DNA of 49,085 nucleotides, from assembly GCA_903772945.1 (NCBI GenBank), contig CAICTM010000777.1, forward strand, positions 1 through 49,085, read 5' to 3'. This document shows positions 1-11,600 of the stretch, one piece after another. The notes under the pieces are model-generated. The model made no database searches and was not told the DNA's origin. It was given only the letters and a program-made list of their open reading frames with translations. The position numbers and the translations under genes were made by a program. The DNA comes from Seminavis robusta. Its lineage: Eukaryota > Bacillariophyta > Bacillariophyceae > Naviculales > Naviculaceae. The first letter of the stretch is position 1; every line of letters starts with the position of its first letter.

Positions 1-252
1 TCAACAGATCGCATGGCTGGCTCCCAAAGCAAAGTCGTACTGCGGTAGCGTTTCGTGGGTGATGCGAGTCCGTATTGCAATTGCCATCCATCTTGTTGGT
101 AACAGGGCTCTGTGGCATGATTTGTTCTTCCATGTTGGGTTGATGTGGGACTGTTGACAGCAAGTACCGACTTTCTCCTAAAGGGACCGACAAAGAAAAA
201 GTAAGTTAGAGACATCAAGGAAAAGGAGTTCCGTGTCAAACGCAAAAAGACA

Positions 253-648
253 ATGCATGACAAGATACAGGGTTACATGAAACAACTGCGGATTGATCGA
301 GCGAACGGCATGGCTTACCAGACTGGCTCCGCGATGGAAAGTGAAGAAACGAACGGTAGGGGGCCATTGTCGGAGGTAGTTTGTTCGAAATGTAATCGGA
401 GAGGACATAAAGATGCGAGGAGTGGATTGTGTCCAAATAATGGGAGGAACCGACGTAAGAGGAGTAGGGTGGATCCCCCCAATGAAACATCCGTCGGCGA
501 AGAAGAACATTACAATGTTGTTCCTAGGAATGAAGACGAGGATAACGAGGATGGCGCTACGAATGAAATTTCGCTCATAGATAACATTCCCCTCACAAGC
601 GATCCACGAATCGCGGAGCTGTCGGAATCGCTAGCAAATGACAGTTGA
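253..648 (+). CDS. Small hypothetical protein with one CCHC-like zinc knuckle
   Basis: A 131-residue ORF opening with ATG. Around residues 44-61 it has Cys-x2-Cys-x4-His-x7-Cys (CSKCNRRGHKDARSGLC), close to the spacing of CCHC zinc knuckles that bind nucleic acid. A basic stretch (NRRKRSR) follows, then an acidic tail rich in Glu and Asp. No other domain is visible. Zinc knuckles of this kind are common in transposon-encoded and RNA-binding proteins, and the adjacent 1-2.6 kb holds broken coding remnants, so this may be a detached piece of a mobile element rather than a host gene. Expression is unknown. The opposite strand also carries an open frame here, which I take as a shadow. Confidence 0.35.
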   Translation: MHDKIQGYMKQLRIDRANGMAYQTGSAMESEETNGRGPLSEVVCSKCNRRGHKDARSGLCPNNGRNRRKRSRVDPPNETSVGEEEHYNVVPRNEDEDNEDGATNEISLIDNIPLTSDPRIAELSESLANDS

Positions 649-834
649 ACATCGCCAAACACATACATGTAGTAGCGTAGTAGGGCCGTAGTTCTCTTAT
701 GTTCTTTTGCGATAATCGTCGATTCTGAGTTGGAAAAATCGCGGAACGGTTTGACTTGTCAAATGTACGTAGCTATTGGGTACGACGGTGTACTAAAATA
801 GTATAGAAAGTCTAGTGTTATCAATAGCTACACT

Positions 835-2620
835 TCATTGGCTGCGAAAACCGGTATTCTTTGTCGACAAATACACAAGACAACATGACTGGAAATAGTG
901 GTTGCGTTGAAGTTTCCTCCACTGTTCCATCGTTCCGGGAACTCTCTGAATGGTTCCGAGACGTCGCTGATTGGAGCGTTGATAGGCTATGAGAGAACCC
1001 ACGGTGTTCGGTTGCTCTCTAGTCTTCCCAAAGATCAAGGGACTTTCGCTTGACACCACCTTCGGTAGCCTTGGCACCAGCGCTCATAATACTTTTTTCC
1101 TCCAAAACTTTCTTCGGATCAGTAGGCATGAAAGTGCTGTACCTAACTCCCCTCGGATTCGGATACAATGACCGAACGGCCTTTACGAAACAGGTTGGCA
1201 ACTGCTTGCGGCAATTGATGAACTTGTACCCATTGACGGCGTAGTACCAGTAGAAGCCCCAGCGCTTGTGGTTGGGAGCCAAGTCATCGAATGAGTAACC
1301 ATCCAGCTCTCCGTTCAACCTGCTGGAAAAAGAGAGATACCAGTCGTTCACGTCCACATCCTCAAGAGGCAAGGTAAGAAGAATGCACTGGATGAATCCA
1401 TACTCAGAACAGCACTGGCAACTGTTTGATGTCCCTCTTCTCCAATCGCTGCTGTGTCACAATGAAGTAACTTCACGCTTGTTTTCCTCTTCATCTACAG
1501 ATCGAACGTATTCAGAGATTCTCCCGCATGCGCATCCACGAGACTTCATAAGGTCAAAGTCTCATTGCTCCCTCCAATGCTGACGGCTGAGTTCATGCTG
1601 GATCCAGTTTCCGTGGAAGTAAGGCCCTTTGTCAGGCGCCTTCATGAGACAGTTGGATCGACTCATATGCATCAATCGAAGTACTCTTCGTCTTCAAGTG
1701 GAACCACTGCTCCCAACCTCGACACTGCCCGAATTGCCTTTGCGTCAATCATCTTCTCAACTACCGGTGCGCGGTAGATATGCCCTGTGGCTGGAACAAA
1801 GTCACGCATGATGATGGGAAGAAGATCAATGACCTTCTTGTTGGGTGGGAAGCTTCCATCGGAAGTCCTTGATGAGCATGTACATCTTGTACGTGTAGCT
1901 CGGTTGGATGTCTGCGTGATGATGGCATAGTCATCTACGAAGACAGTCGATCCAACAGTAGAGGATTGTATGCAGCGAAATAGTGGGACAGGCCACTGTT
2001 AACAGTGGCCTTGAACATGGTACCACTTCCATCCATCAACACAAGATGTGTAAGACAACACAGTGCTGGACATGTCAGTTGGGTCTTGTACTCACGAGAC
2101 ACTTTCTTTGCTCAACCACAGTAAAAGCAGGGGCAGATTCAGTCTCTTCGATGGCCGGTGACTTCAACCTTCTCCTTTCACCCGAATACTTTAACCCTTC
2201 TCCTTTCACCCAATACTTTGCGTCAGGCTGCACTGTCCTCCGTCGCGAAAGCCACCACCCATGGGCAGGAACCTTGGGAAGAGCAACAATACTCATCAAG
2301 CAAGCATCAGTAGCAAAATAAGGCATGCCTTCATCATAGTAATCAACTCTGATAGCGCGGTTCATGGTTGAAAGCTTGTAAGTACACAACTGCGAAATGG
2401 CGCAAAACAGTTGTCACAATGAAGCTGATCTTTTTTGTTCTTTGTTTTTTCAGTTAAGCGTGATTCCTTGTCGACGTTGCATACCCCACGCTGATTTCGT
2501 ATATCTTTCTGCGATGGGAGATAACAGTTTTGGCTGCTCACTGATTCAACACAACAACAAACTACCTTGACCCTCCGACCAATGGAGAACAGAAGCGGCA
2601 TGCCACTCTCCAATGACATG
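835..2620 (-). pseudogene. Decayed coding remnant, unidentified, possibly from a transposable element
   Basis: On the minus strand several protein-like stretches follow one another in different frames and without clean starts: about 2389-2075, then 1372-1019 and 1077-835. The best piece (1372-1019) includes an aromatic run KRWGFYWYYAVNGYKF and a basic NCRKQLPTCFVKAV segment, and has no ATG at its open end. Frame changes between pieces mean either an intron-rich gene I could not assemble or, more likely, a decayed transposase-like ORF. There is a faint resemblance to the C-terminal part of piggyBac-type transposases, too weak to name it. Confidence 0.25.
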
Positions 2621-3279
2621 AACCAAGTTCACTATACATTGTTGAGTACGGTGCATCTCATGCTTAAGAAAGAAACATAAAATATTGGCTGTCTATCGAG
2701 CAAAGTCCATCCCGCAACGGGGATACTCATTGGAATGGGCAGTTTTCGATGAGCACGACGACAGTTACAGTGGGTGAACACACAACAACAATTTTATGTT
2801 TCTTTCAGGTCATACAGATAGAGCATTGTCTACTCTATAAGATGGTATATCACAACCTATACGGGCATTGGGGTATTGGACGAGAACGAATTGCTCTAAG
2901 GTACCCTCTCAATAGGGTTCTCTCACTTTTCTTATCGTGATAATGCTAGTAAACGTTGCATGTTTCACGCTTTTAAGATAACACCCCGTGGGACATCCTT
3001 AAGGCTGGCCCCGGCTGGCTTCCGTAGATAATTTCCCTACTCTAAACCCCCTTATATATTTTATGGTTGTAATCCTCCTCCTCTCCCCTGGCTGTTGACG
3101 TGTTGACATTGAGTCGGGCTACAGTATCTTGGTTCCAAAGATCGAAAGATCGAGGGCGAAAAGCAGCAACTTGGCTGATTTCTTGTGACATTGTGACGTC
3201 AGTCGCCAACTTTCGGCCCCACAACATCTGCCATCTTTCCCTCATCTTCGTCTCTTGTCTCTTCTGTCATTTTCACACC
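2621..3279. other. Intergenic stretch without a recognisable gene
   Basis: No open frame here looks like a protein. A TATA-like run (TTATATATTTTATGG, about 3051-3065) lies roughly 220 bp before the nitroreductase start and could belong to its promoter; this is only a motif match. Confidence 0.4.
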
Positions 3280-3984
3280 ATGATGCTTGGCTTTGTTGGC
3301 GCTGCCCCATCTGTCTCTTTGTTGCTCCTGTTGGGTCTATTATTTCCATGCAGCAGACAACAACATCAAGTAGACGCCTTTTCGTCGCCGTCGCCAGCAT
3401 CATTTCATGAGTTGCTCTTGTCACGTCGCACCATTAACAGTTTCGAAGCCGAGCTTCCACCGTACTGGGAAATGAAACTGACGGCAGCCGTGGAAGCTGC
3501 CACATATGCTCCCAATCACAAACTGACAGAGCCCTGGCGATTTCATTTGCTGGGAAATGAGGCCATTCAAAGAGTCTGCGAACTCAATGCCGAACTCGTA
3601 TCTTCTAGCAAGGGGCCGGCAGCCGGGGCCAAAAAGTTGGAACGATGGTTGGCCATGCCGGGGTGGTTGGTGGTGACGCAAGTTGTTGTTGTACAACAGA
3701 GTGATGATGATGATAGCTGCGACAATCCCATGAGCATGGCACGGGAGGATTATGCCGCCTGCTGTTGTGCCGTGCAGAATCTCTGTCTCAGTTTGCATGC
3801 CAATGGAATGGGCACGAAATGGACCACGGGACCGGTCAACTTTGATCCTCGCTTTGCCGAGGCGGTTGGACTGCCAGAGAATGAACGAGTAGTGGGGACC
3901 ATTTGGTTTGGAAAACCTGTCAGTGTACCATCGGCGCCCAGAAAGAAACTCTCGTTGGATAATGTCTTGATTAAGCATGCATGA
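3280..3984 (+). CDS. Nitroreductase-family protein, predicted plastid-targeted
   Basis: A 234-residue protein. The ATG at 3280 in the context ACACCATGATG is preferred over the upstream in-frame ATG at 3100, because it puts a hydrophobic signal peptide (SVSLLLLLGLL) at the N-terminus. This is followed by QVDA then FSSPSPASF. A Phe just after the predicted cleavage point and a Ser/Pro-rich transit-like stretch are hallmarks of diatom bipartite plastid presequences. The mature part shows the nitroreductase fold signatures LLSRRTINSF near its start, AATYAPNHKLTEPWRF in the FMN-binding region, and a C-terminal GTIWFGKP. The family uses FMN and NAD(P)H to reduce nitro compounds, quinones or similar substrates; the substrate here cannot be told. 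The sequence ends with KHA and no introns are needed. Confidence 0.8.
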   Translation: MMLGFVGAAPSVSLLLLLGLLFPCSRQQHQVDAFSSPSPASFHELLLSRRTINSFEAELPPYWEMKLTAAVEAATYAPNHKLTEPWRFHLLGNEAIQRVCELNAELVSSSKGPAAGAKKLERWLAMPGWLVVTQVVVVQQSDDDDSCDNPMSMAREDYAACCCAVQNLCLSLHANGMGTKWTTGPVNFDPRFAEAVGLPENERVVGTIWFGKPVSVPSAPRKKLSLDNVLIKHA

Positions 3985-5255
3985 TTGATTGATTATAGCT
4001 CTCGGGCATGAGTATACTATACTGTAGCTCGAGCAACTCTCTTGGGTACCTTTGCATGAGTATTTAGCCCGAATCTCTAGCTAGCTGTTCGTTCCAGCCA
4101 TGTTACTGCTGGTAACTAACTAACTCATCAAAGGAAGACATGGTTTTGCACGTTGAAGGTGTACAGAGAGTGCCTCTGAAACATTTTGTATCAAAGGCCA
4201 AAGCACAGAGAGCTGCAAAAGGTAGGCTTAGATATTTCAGGCTACGTACCCTCGGCTGTGGTATACATCGTGCTAGTAGTTGCTTGCGCGCAGCCATTCG
4301 GTGAATCATTTCCCAACGCCATGTGTGGCACAGTACCTTACCTGCATCATAAAGAGATGAAAAGATGTTGCTTGGTGGCTGCGATTGGGTATGGCACGTG
4401 AAAGCGCTTACTTGTGCAAGCGGACAATCGCCATTCTCTGTTCGTGGAAACGAGTTTGATGGCGCCGCAAGGCATTGCAAAATTCAAAAAAGACAATGCC
4501 CCGGGAAGTAATGATCAGTTGTTCATCTGGTGCCTCAGCCATTCGGTACCAGTGAGTAGAATCAAATAATATGATACTGAGAGTCGTTACTAGCTAGGGG
4601 AGGATGGGTTAAAGAGGAGGAGGGCAGGATGCACGAACAGAAGCCGAACAAGCTATCGAGTGAGCAGAAGAGCAACAAAACCAAAGAGGAAGGAGGTGCA
4701 AGGTAGGGGGGCAGGGAGGATCAAAAGAGTCAGAAGACTACAGTCGTGACGGTAGTGGAAGAGATCAAGGGCAAAATGATACAGGTGCTGGTGACAAACA
4801 CTACGACTGTCACTCGTACTTGCGTGGTAGCTAGCTAGGGTATACCGCTGACGAAGCGATCCTTCGATGAACTTGAAAAGCGCCAGTCTTACCTGTGATG
4901 ACAACCATTAGACACTCGGAGCAGCTCTCGGAGCAGAACAGCCTTGGCTTGGAGGAAGGAAGGAATCTGGCAAGCAAGAGCTATCGATGCAAGCAAAGTT
5001 GTTGCGGCTGAGCACTTGCCAAAAAGCAAAGATTGAAACAAGCATTTCGTTCGATGAAGTTTTACGCCTGTGGTCACCCCAATAAATCCTTGAATGATGC
5101 CTTCTCCTCAAAGCACCTTTTTCAATTAACTGCTGGCATATTCATTAATTAACCAAGGCACTCCCACCAAAGAGCAAGCAATGCTGCACACACACACACA
5201 ACTCAATCACACTTTCCCCGTATATTAGTACTTCCTCCTTTTGTCCGCACCCACC
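3985..5255. other. Intergenic stretch with a short CA microsatellite
   Basis: No credible gene is seen; the open frames are short and low in protein character. A (CA)8 run lies at 5187-5202, just ahead of the membrane-protein gene, and a pyrimidine-rich leader (TTCCTCCTTTTGTCC) precedes its start codon. Confidence 0.5.
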
Positions 5256-6440
5256 ATGTCGGTAGTGCTCGAAGACATAAACCAACCAGAGAGATTGCAA
5301 ACAACCCAAACGAATCGAATCGAATCTATCAACCCTAAATCGATCATGACATCTTCATGCGCAGAGAATGAGCAGTTCCTCTTCCGAGCTTGGCTAGTCC
5401 TTCTTGCCATCATTTGGACTGGCATCGCGGTAGCCGCGTTGCTTCTGCATGAGTACTTGGTTAACTCAAAGCAAACACTCAAGTGGCTTGACTACACCAA
5501 TACCATCTGCTTCTTTCTCCTCTTCATCAGAGTGTTTATGCATCACACCACCCTTTCATGCCTTCACAAGTGGAGCAAGACATTCAAAACACTTCCAAAG
5601 CAAGTACAAGATGACAGCGCCTTTGCCATCGTTGACAGCATTTCTGTCCTCTTTTTTGGGCCCACTTTGGCATATGCCGTTGTGATGAAGGCGTTTACAC
5701 TCGACAGCGAGGAATACTTTGCCACTGCAATTCCTGTGATCAAGGCGTTCTTTCCGTACTATATGATGGACCGAGCCCTGCATATTTGGGTGAATCCACT
5801 TCCCCAGCGTGCCATTCATCACTTTGTAGAGATCTGTGCGTTACTCTTGGTTTTGGAATGGAACCCTTCCACGGGGAGTCTATGTGTGCTAGTGTATGGA
5901 GGGATACTCGACACATATCTCAAACCAGTGAATGGCTGGCACATGGTGTGTCGGTACACCAGAATGCATGCACGGAACCATCCCGAATGGTCCAGCGGTG
6001 GTGATGGCAGAAGTGGCATTGACTGCTTTTTGGTTGCTGCAAGTCCAGGACAGATGGCATTCTTTGGAAAGATTGCAGCCTGCTATGCATACTTGTTTAC
6101 TCTCGTTATCCCCCCAGGTTTGTTGGTGGCTTTTCTTGCCCTTAATTGGCAGGAAGTATCCTTAGGCTACAAGATCATTCAGCCTGTTGTGCCAGTCATC
6201 TTCAATCTCATTGATCTACCCCTGCACAAAGCCTCCTGGAACACTGGCCAGCTATGGTACTGGAAGCAATCATTTGGACGATCTAAAGATGTTCTTGCCA
6301 AAGAAGACCCTAACTCGATCCAGGAGTTGAACGGCACGTCCACAACTTGCTGCAAGCAACCTTGCCTCTCCACTGGCATCTCCTTGCCGAATAGCACTGG
6401 TGGGATTGACATTGAGTCTTTAGATGACGTCAATGTGTAA
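5256..6440 (+). CDS. Multipass membrane protein, paralogue of the gene at 13466-14611
   Basis: A 394-residue protein. The ATG at 5256 sits in an excellent CCACCATGT context; the frame is open slightly upstream without another ATG. Several hydrophobic segments are clear: AWLVLLAIIWTGIAVAALLL near residues 45-64, then CFFLLFIRVF, SVLFFGPTLAYAVV, ICALLLVLEW, YAYLFTLVIPPGLLVAFLAL and IIQPVVPVIFNLI. Conserved with its paralogue are LPKQVQDDSAFAIVD, HIWVNP-x3-QR-x-IHHF and EWNPS. Paired His residues in or beside membrane segments recall TLC-domain proteins (ceramide synthase/CLN8-like), but I cannot assign that family firmly. The hydrophilic tail of about 60 residues differs from the paralogue. It points toward the paralogue across the receptor cyclase gene. 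Single exon. Confidence 0.75.
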   Translation: MSVVLEDINQPERLQTTQTNRIESINPKSIMTSSCAENEQFLFRAWLVLLAIIWTGIAVAALLLHEYLVNSKQTLKWLDYTNTICFFLLFIRVFMHHTTLSCLHKWSKTFKTLPKQVQDDSAFAIVDSISVLFFGPTLAYAVVMKAFTLDSEEYFATAIPVIKAFFPYYMMDRALHIWVNPLPQRAIHHFVEICALLLVLEWNPSTGSLCVLVYGGILDTYLKPVNGWHMVCRYTRMHARNHPEWSSGGDGRSGIDCFLVAASPGQMAFFGKIAACYAYLFTLVIPPGLLVAFLALNWQEVSLGYKIIQPVVPVIFNLIDLPLHKASWNTGQLWYWKQSFGRSKDVLAKEDPNSIQELNGTSTTCCKQPCLSTGISLPNSTGGIDIESLDDVNV

Positions 6441-8660
6441 CTGCTTGATGATGGATAATGTTGCGAGATCTGGGTTCTGGGGTAGCATTTGATACGAAAT
6501 GTGTCTGGATTACTATCAGAACACGTACGGAAACAATTCTTGTACATAGTACATGGAGATAAAACTAGAACTTCTACAGTACTTTACTTGTTCAAACCAA
6601 GCTACCGGGAGCATGGGGAGTGGGTGTAAACAAACTATGATCTCTGACAACCTGTTGGCTCCTTCAGGTAGCAACGTAAACAACTTCCTCCCTGCTGCTA
6701 ACTAAGAAAGTTGCGCAATTCCTCTGCGCTTTTTTCGACGGGCAGCGTTGAGGTTCCAAACTACTAGCTAGTACGGTACAGGTGAGGTTGCAATGTTATT
6801 ACGTGTACCGCGGCGACCACAGGAAGACAACTTTGGAAATCAGGACCTGGTAGACTACGAGTTGTAGTTGCGGTAAATACAAAAATGAAAAGTAATATTT
6901 ACCTTCAACCCTAAGTTTACCTCAGCTACCTTTCTAAACTGTCTTCCGGCTCCACTCAGGAATGCCTTCTTGAACTCTTGAACTTTTCTCGCTTCTCGTT
7001 CAAGAGAACATCCTCGGATCTTCAAGGAATGCATGAATGACTAAGTCGAGTCATTCTTAGCTTATTTAAGAAAGACGTAAAGACCTCATTGAATTGAAGA
7101 TTGGAGCCTTGCTGCGATACATAACTGTACGTGTACATACAACATGTACATGTACAATGATGTACATGTACATGTACATGTACATGTAGCTTACAAGTAC
7201 ATGTCGGAGTAGGGCTGGTGGCATCTCCTCTGGAGGATTAGGGGTACACTTAGTGTAGGTACCCCCCTTTGGCCCCTTTGACTTTGCTGCTTGCAAAACA
7301 TGGACCCCGTAGACTATGTACTGGTACCGGTACCAGAAAGGGGAGGATTAGCCTTTATACATAGACCGTGTACCGGAAAGGTCATGAGTATCTTTAATTA
7401 ATACTAGTATCTTGAAGGCTTGGGTCAAACATCCACTGTATAACCTTACCCATCCACAGCCTGCAGAAGCTCTAAAGCCCTTGGACATCATCCATTTTTT
7501 AATTTGCTAGTAGGTTGCATCACTCCTCTTCAGAGAAATTTCCTGCCTCTAGAGGCAAAGTATAAAGCTGATCACAAGCATCATACATGTACTTGACTTG
7601 ACTGCAAGCACCCAGATTCGTGCACCAAACAGTATTGGTTTCTACTGGTAACAGATGATGCAAGATAATCCTGAGCATAGTCTAGATTCAATTCCAAGGT
7701 AAAGACACACTGGATTTTCTAGGCTCTGCAAGATTTAGGGGAGGGCCCCTTTGCCAAAGGCTTCATACTGCTTGCACACCATAGGAGGGGTACCCCTCCC
7801 ATGAGGATTTGGCAACTGTGGGGGGGCTTGGAATATGGTACGTAAAATCCTACCTATGCCACCGGTCCTTACAGTATGTATTAAAAATAAATAGTACGAT
7901 GCGAAGGTCACTGTGACTCGACTCCCTGGGAAAGCTCTGGGCTCTGGGCTACATGTATTGAAAATGCCAGTCATTGTACTATTAATTTTTGTAAAAAAGG
8001 TAAGTGTGTGTTTCTTGTTGAGAGAAGGCTGTCATCCGTACAATAAGTCGTTTTTGTTCCCTCAGATTTTAAGAAGAAAGTCTGAATGATAAAGGTTTAA
8101 AGAGGGCTGAAAAGTGGATTTAACATTTGGTTTCCGAGGAGAAAGAGACAGTCACACACAATCTTTACTCGAGAACTCTAAGACGCTAAGAGTTAAAAGA
8201 GTGTACTGTATCTGCGTAGAGTGCTATCGATCAGAGACAGAGTAAGATGCGCCATGATCTGCCTCCCATCTCTTATTAGCATGAACGCATGAACCACAGT
8301 CCCCAAACAGCCCCTACTAGTACCGTACATGTACATGTATGTAGACAGTCCAAATTGCAGAGCCAAGTAGTTCTTTGCAACCGACGGAAGAAACACTTGG
8401 GATTCGTTGTTCGCGGAACACTTTCTTCCTTACTTGATTCTTATCGTTCTCAATAGTTGAGCAGTTTGCAGGTCCTTTCAACTACTAGTAGACTAGCTAG
8501 TAACCATTGAGATTGGAGCAGCGACAGAGCAGGAGCAGAGCCGAGCTCATTAATTTACTGTGCCGTACCTCCACATCTCCCCGACTATTAATACCGGTAG
8601 TTCAGTCTTCACTCTTCCTTCCCTTTCGTTTCGACTACTAGTAGTCTAGCCAAGGTCATC
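6441..8660. other. Long intergenic region, no gene recognised
   Basis: About 2.2 kb with no convincing coding frame. It contains the ATGTAC microsatellite (7128-7204), scattered short palindromes such as GGTACCGGTACC near 7325, and stretches of GGGGTACCCCT type near 7250 and 7785 that might be debris of small elements. The promoter of the receptor cyclase presumably lies at its right end. Confidence 0.5.
7128..7204. repeat. ATGTAC hexanucleotide microsatellite
   Basis: Tandem GTACAT units, with the longest uninterrupted run at about 7162-7187 and partial units on both sides. The unit is its own reverse complement, so the tract can form hairpins or cruciforms. Shorter GTACATGTAC runs recur at 8327-8340. 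Confidence 0.8.
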
Positions 8661-11600
8661 ATGATACCCTCCAAGCCTCATCATCGTCGTCCTCCAAGGA
8701 GCCTTCCCGCGGCCATGCGCTGGATAATACTCTCGCTCTTTGTGCTGCTATTGCCGCCTACGGGTGCTGCCACCGTTTCGATTGAACGGAGTGTGGTCCC
8801 CGCGGCGTTCTTTCACTACCAAGAAGAAGAAGAAGTGTGTAACTATTCTGGCACAATCACGCTCACGCATCCCATGTCGGTGGGCAAAGACGACCGCTAC
8901 TACGTGCTGGGCAGTCAAATGTTGGAGTCGGCTCACATTTCGATCGATGCCATTAATTTGTGGCCGCGCTGTGGCGTTCATCTTGATAATGATGGCGGTG
9001 CCAACTATTCGCTACTACTGCAAACATACGGGGACAACTCTTCGACCAACATGACGGCCATTATTGGAAACACCATTGTCCATCAAACAGATTTCATGCT
9101 CGCGGGATACTCGTCCACTCTCACGGCGCACATTGCACCCATTGCACAAGCCCATCAGCGTCTGTTACTGACTGCCGGATCGTCACGGACATCGGTTCAT
9201 GCGGCACGAGACCATGTCTTTGGTCTGTTGCCGACCAGTGGCTCGTTTCTTTACAATGCATTTGCCGGACTCGCACCACAAGGCGCCACGTCGGTGGCCT
9301 TTCTTACCGAAGAAGATGTCAATTCCTGTTTGGATACGCCCGAAATGGCGGAACTCTTCAACATGACCTTTCTCAATGGAACCATCTTGCCGGAATATGC
9401 TCCCTACGAGACGTACTTGCAAGTGGCAGAATCCTTTGCGGCGCTGGATCCGGATGTCGTGATTGTCTGTATTCGGACTGAATTTGCTTCCTGGAATAGG
9501 GCACTACGAGAAATGGACTGGTCGCCCAAGGCACAGATCTATACCATTGTGGCTGGAACGTCGGAGTTTGAAGAGGCTCTGGGGACCGATGTGGCCTATG
9601 TGATGGGTGTTTCCTCGTGGGATCGTGCGCTCCCACCCGTCCCGGATGGTGCCACCGGGTGGACCCCCTTTGACTTTGATGCGGCATTTGAGAAAGCAGC
9701 CTTTCGACGACCGGCATATCAGCATGCCTCGCAATCCGCGGCGATCAGTGTCCTGGTGCAGGCCATTGAACGGGTGGGTGACTTCCGTACCAATGCCAGC
9801 AAGATGGCCATTCGCAATGAAATTGCCACCGGATATTTTCCTACGGTCTATGGCAATGTCAGCTTTGATGTCAATGGTCAGTCGGCCGTTCCCAATCTAC
9901 TCTTGCAGTACGATTCCAACCGGACGATTCATGTCCTCGAACCAACGTCGCTACGGTCGACTGACTTTGACATTGTCTACCCCATGCCCTCCTTTGCCTA
10001 TCGCGATTGCGAACGAATCAGTGACTGTGCCATGACGAATGGAACTTGTGCCACGGACGGGACATGTGATTGTCAGTTTTACGATGCCATCAGTCAAGGG
10101 ATGGGTCCTACTGCCGAATGTGTCTTGCCACCACCACCCACTGAAAACTACCTGGCGCTGGCCATTTCCTTTCCCCTTGTGGTACTGGTGGTTGTGGCAG
10201 TAGCGACGTATGTGTACCATCAAAAAGTGGCAGTTTCGGACGACAATTCTAACTCCATTTGGAAGATTCAAAAGAAAGATCTGCGCTTTGACAATCCACC
10301 TCATGTCATTGGCAAAGGAACGTTTGGGGTGGTAGTGCTGGCCGAGTACCGGGGAACCCAAGTGGCCGTCAAAAAAGTGACACTGTCGTCGAAACAACCT
10401 TCCAACAACAAAAATCTTGGGCGCGTCTCCCTGACCAGTAATGAAACCAACATGACCAACTTGACGACGACAAGAAACCAACCCCAGCGCAACAGCAATG
10501 ACCATCCGGAAGAAACGTTTGAAGACGACATCCTCCCTGACCAAAGACCGGGCGGAGCAACCAACGGAGAAGAGACCACCACCACTCAACCTAGTAGGAA
10601 GAAGTACAACATTGGAATGAAATCTGCCACCTCGTTGCAATCTCTCTTGAGGCAATCTGCCATGATGAGTGTGGAGGAGGATGATGAAGACAATAACAAC
10701 GATAGGAAACCCCTCTCTGCTACTGTCCAAAAACAACTCGGACAAGATTTTGTGGATGAGATGAAACAGCTCAATGGACTTCGTCATCCCACCATTATTA
10801 CAATCCTGGGTGCTGTGGTGGAACCGAATGAAGAACCAATGCTGGTCATGGAATATATGCAGCATGGGTCTCTCTATTCCATGCTCCACAACGAAACCAT
10901 GGCCATGGATGATGAGGTCCTTCTGCCCATTTTGAGGGATGTCTCTTCGGGTTGTCGCTATCTTCATGCTGTGGAGCCAGATGCAGTCATCCATGGTGAT
11001 TTGAAGAGTGGCAATATATTGGTGGATGACAAGCTGAGGGCAAAAGGTAGGTAGATCCCTCTGGTACCCTTGCTGTGCTACAAAGATGCAATGGCGGCAA
11101 TCTCAACAGTGCAACACTTTTGTGATCAGTTGCTGATTTTGGCATGTCAACAATTCGGAAGAGAACAGGGGCAACAGGAACACCAGTGAGTTTTTGAAAA
11201 CTGGACTCATGACAACTTTGTCGCCCGACACTGACACTTTTGCTTGGTTGGTCCCTTTTGCTTTGTAGTTTTGGATGGCACCGGTAAGGGTCGTGCCCAG
11301 GCATCTCTTGCTTGGATTGTGATTGTAATGTGAGTTGCTCAGCTTAGCTCACATTGTTCCTATGCTTTAAAATCCATACTGAAGGAGTTGTTGCGGGGTG
11401 AAAGCTTGAATTCTCCGTTGACTGATGTCTACAGTTTTGGGATGATTCTGTGGGAGTGCTATTCAAGGAAAGACCCATACGATGGCGAGGAAGACCCTCT
11501 AAGGGTGTTGACTCAAATTGCAGACCCCAAGATCAACAAACGCCCTCCCACACCCAAAGATTGTCCTGCGGCAGTGGCAACTCTCATGGCTGATTGCCTC

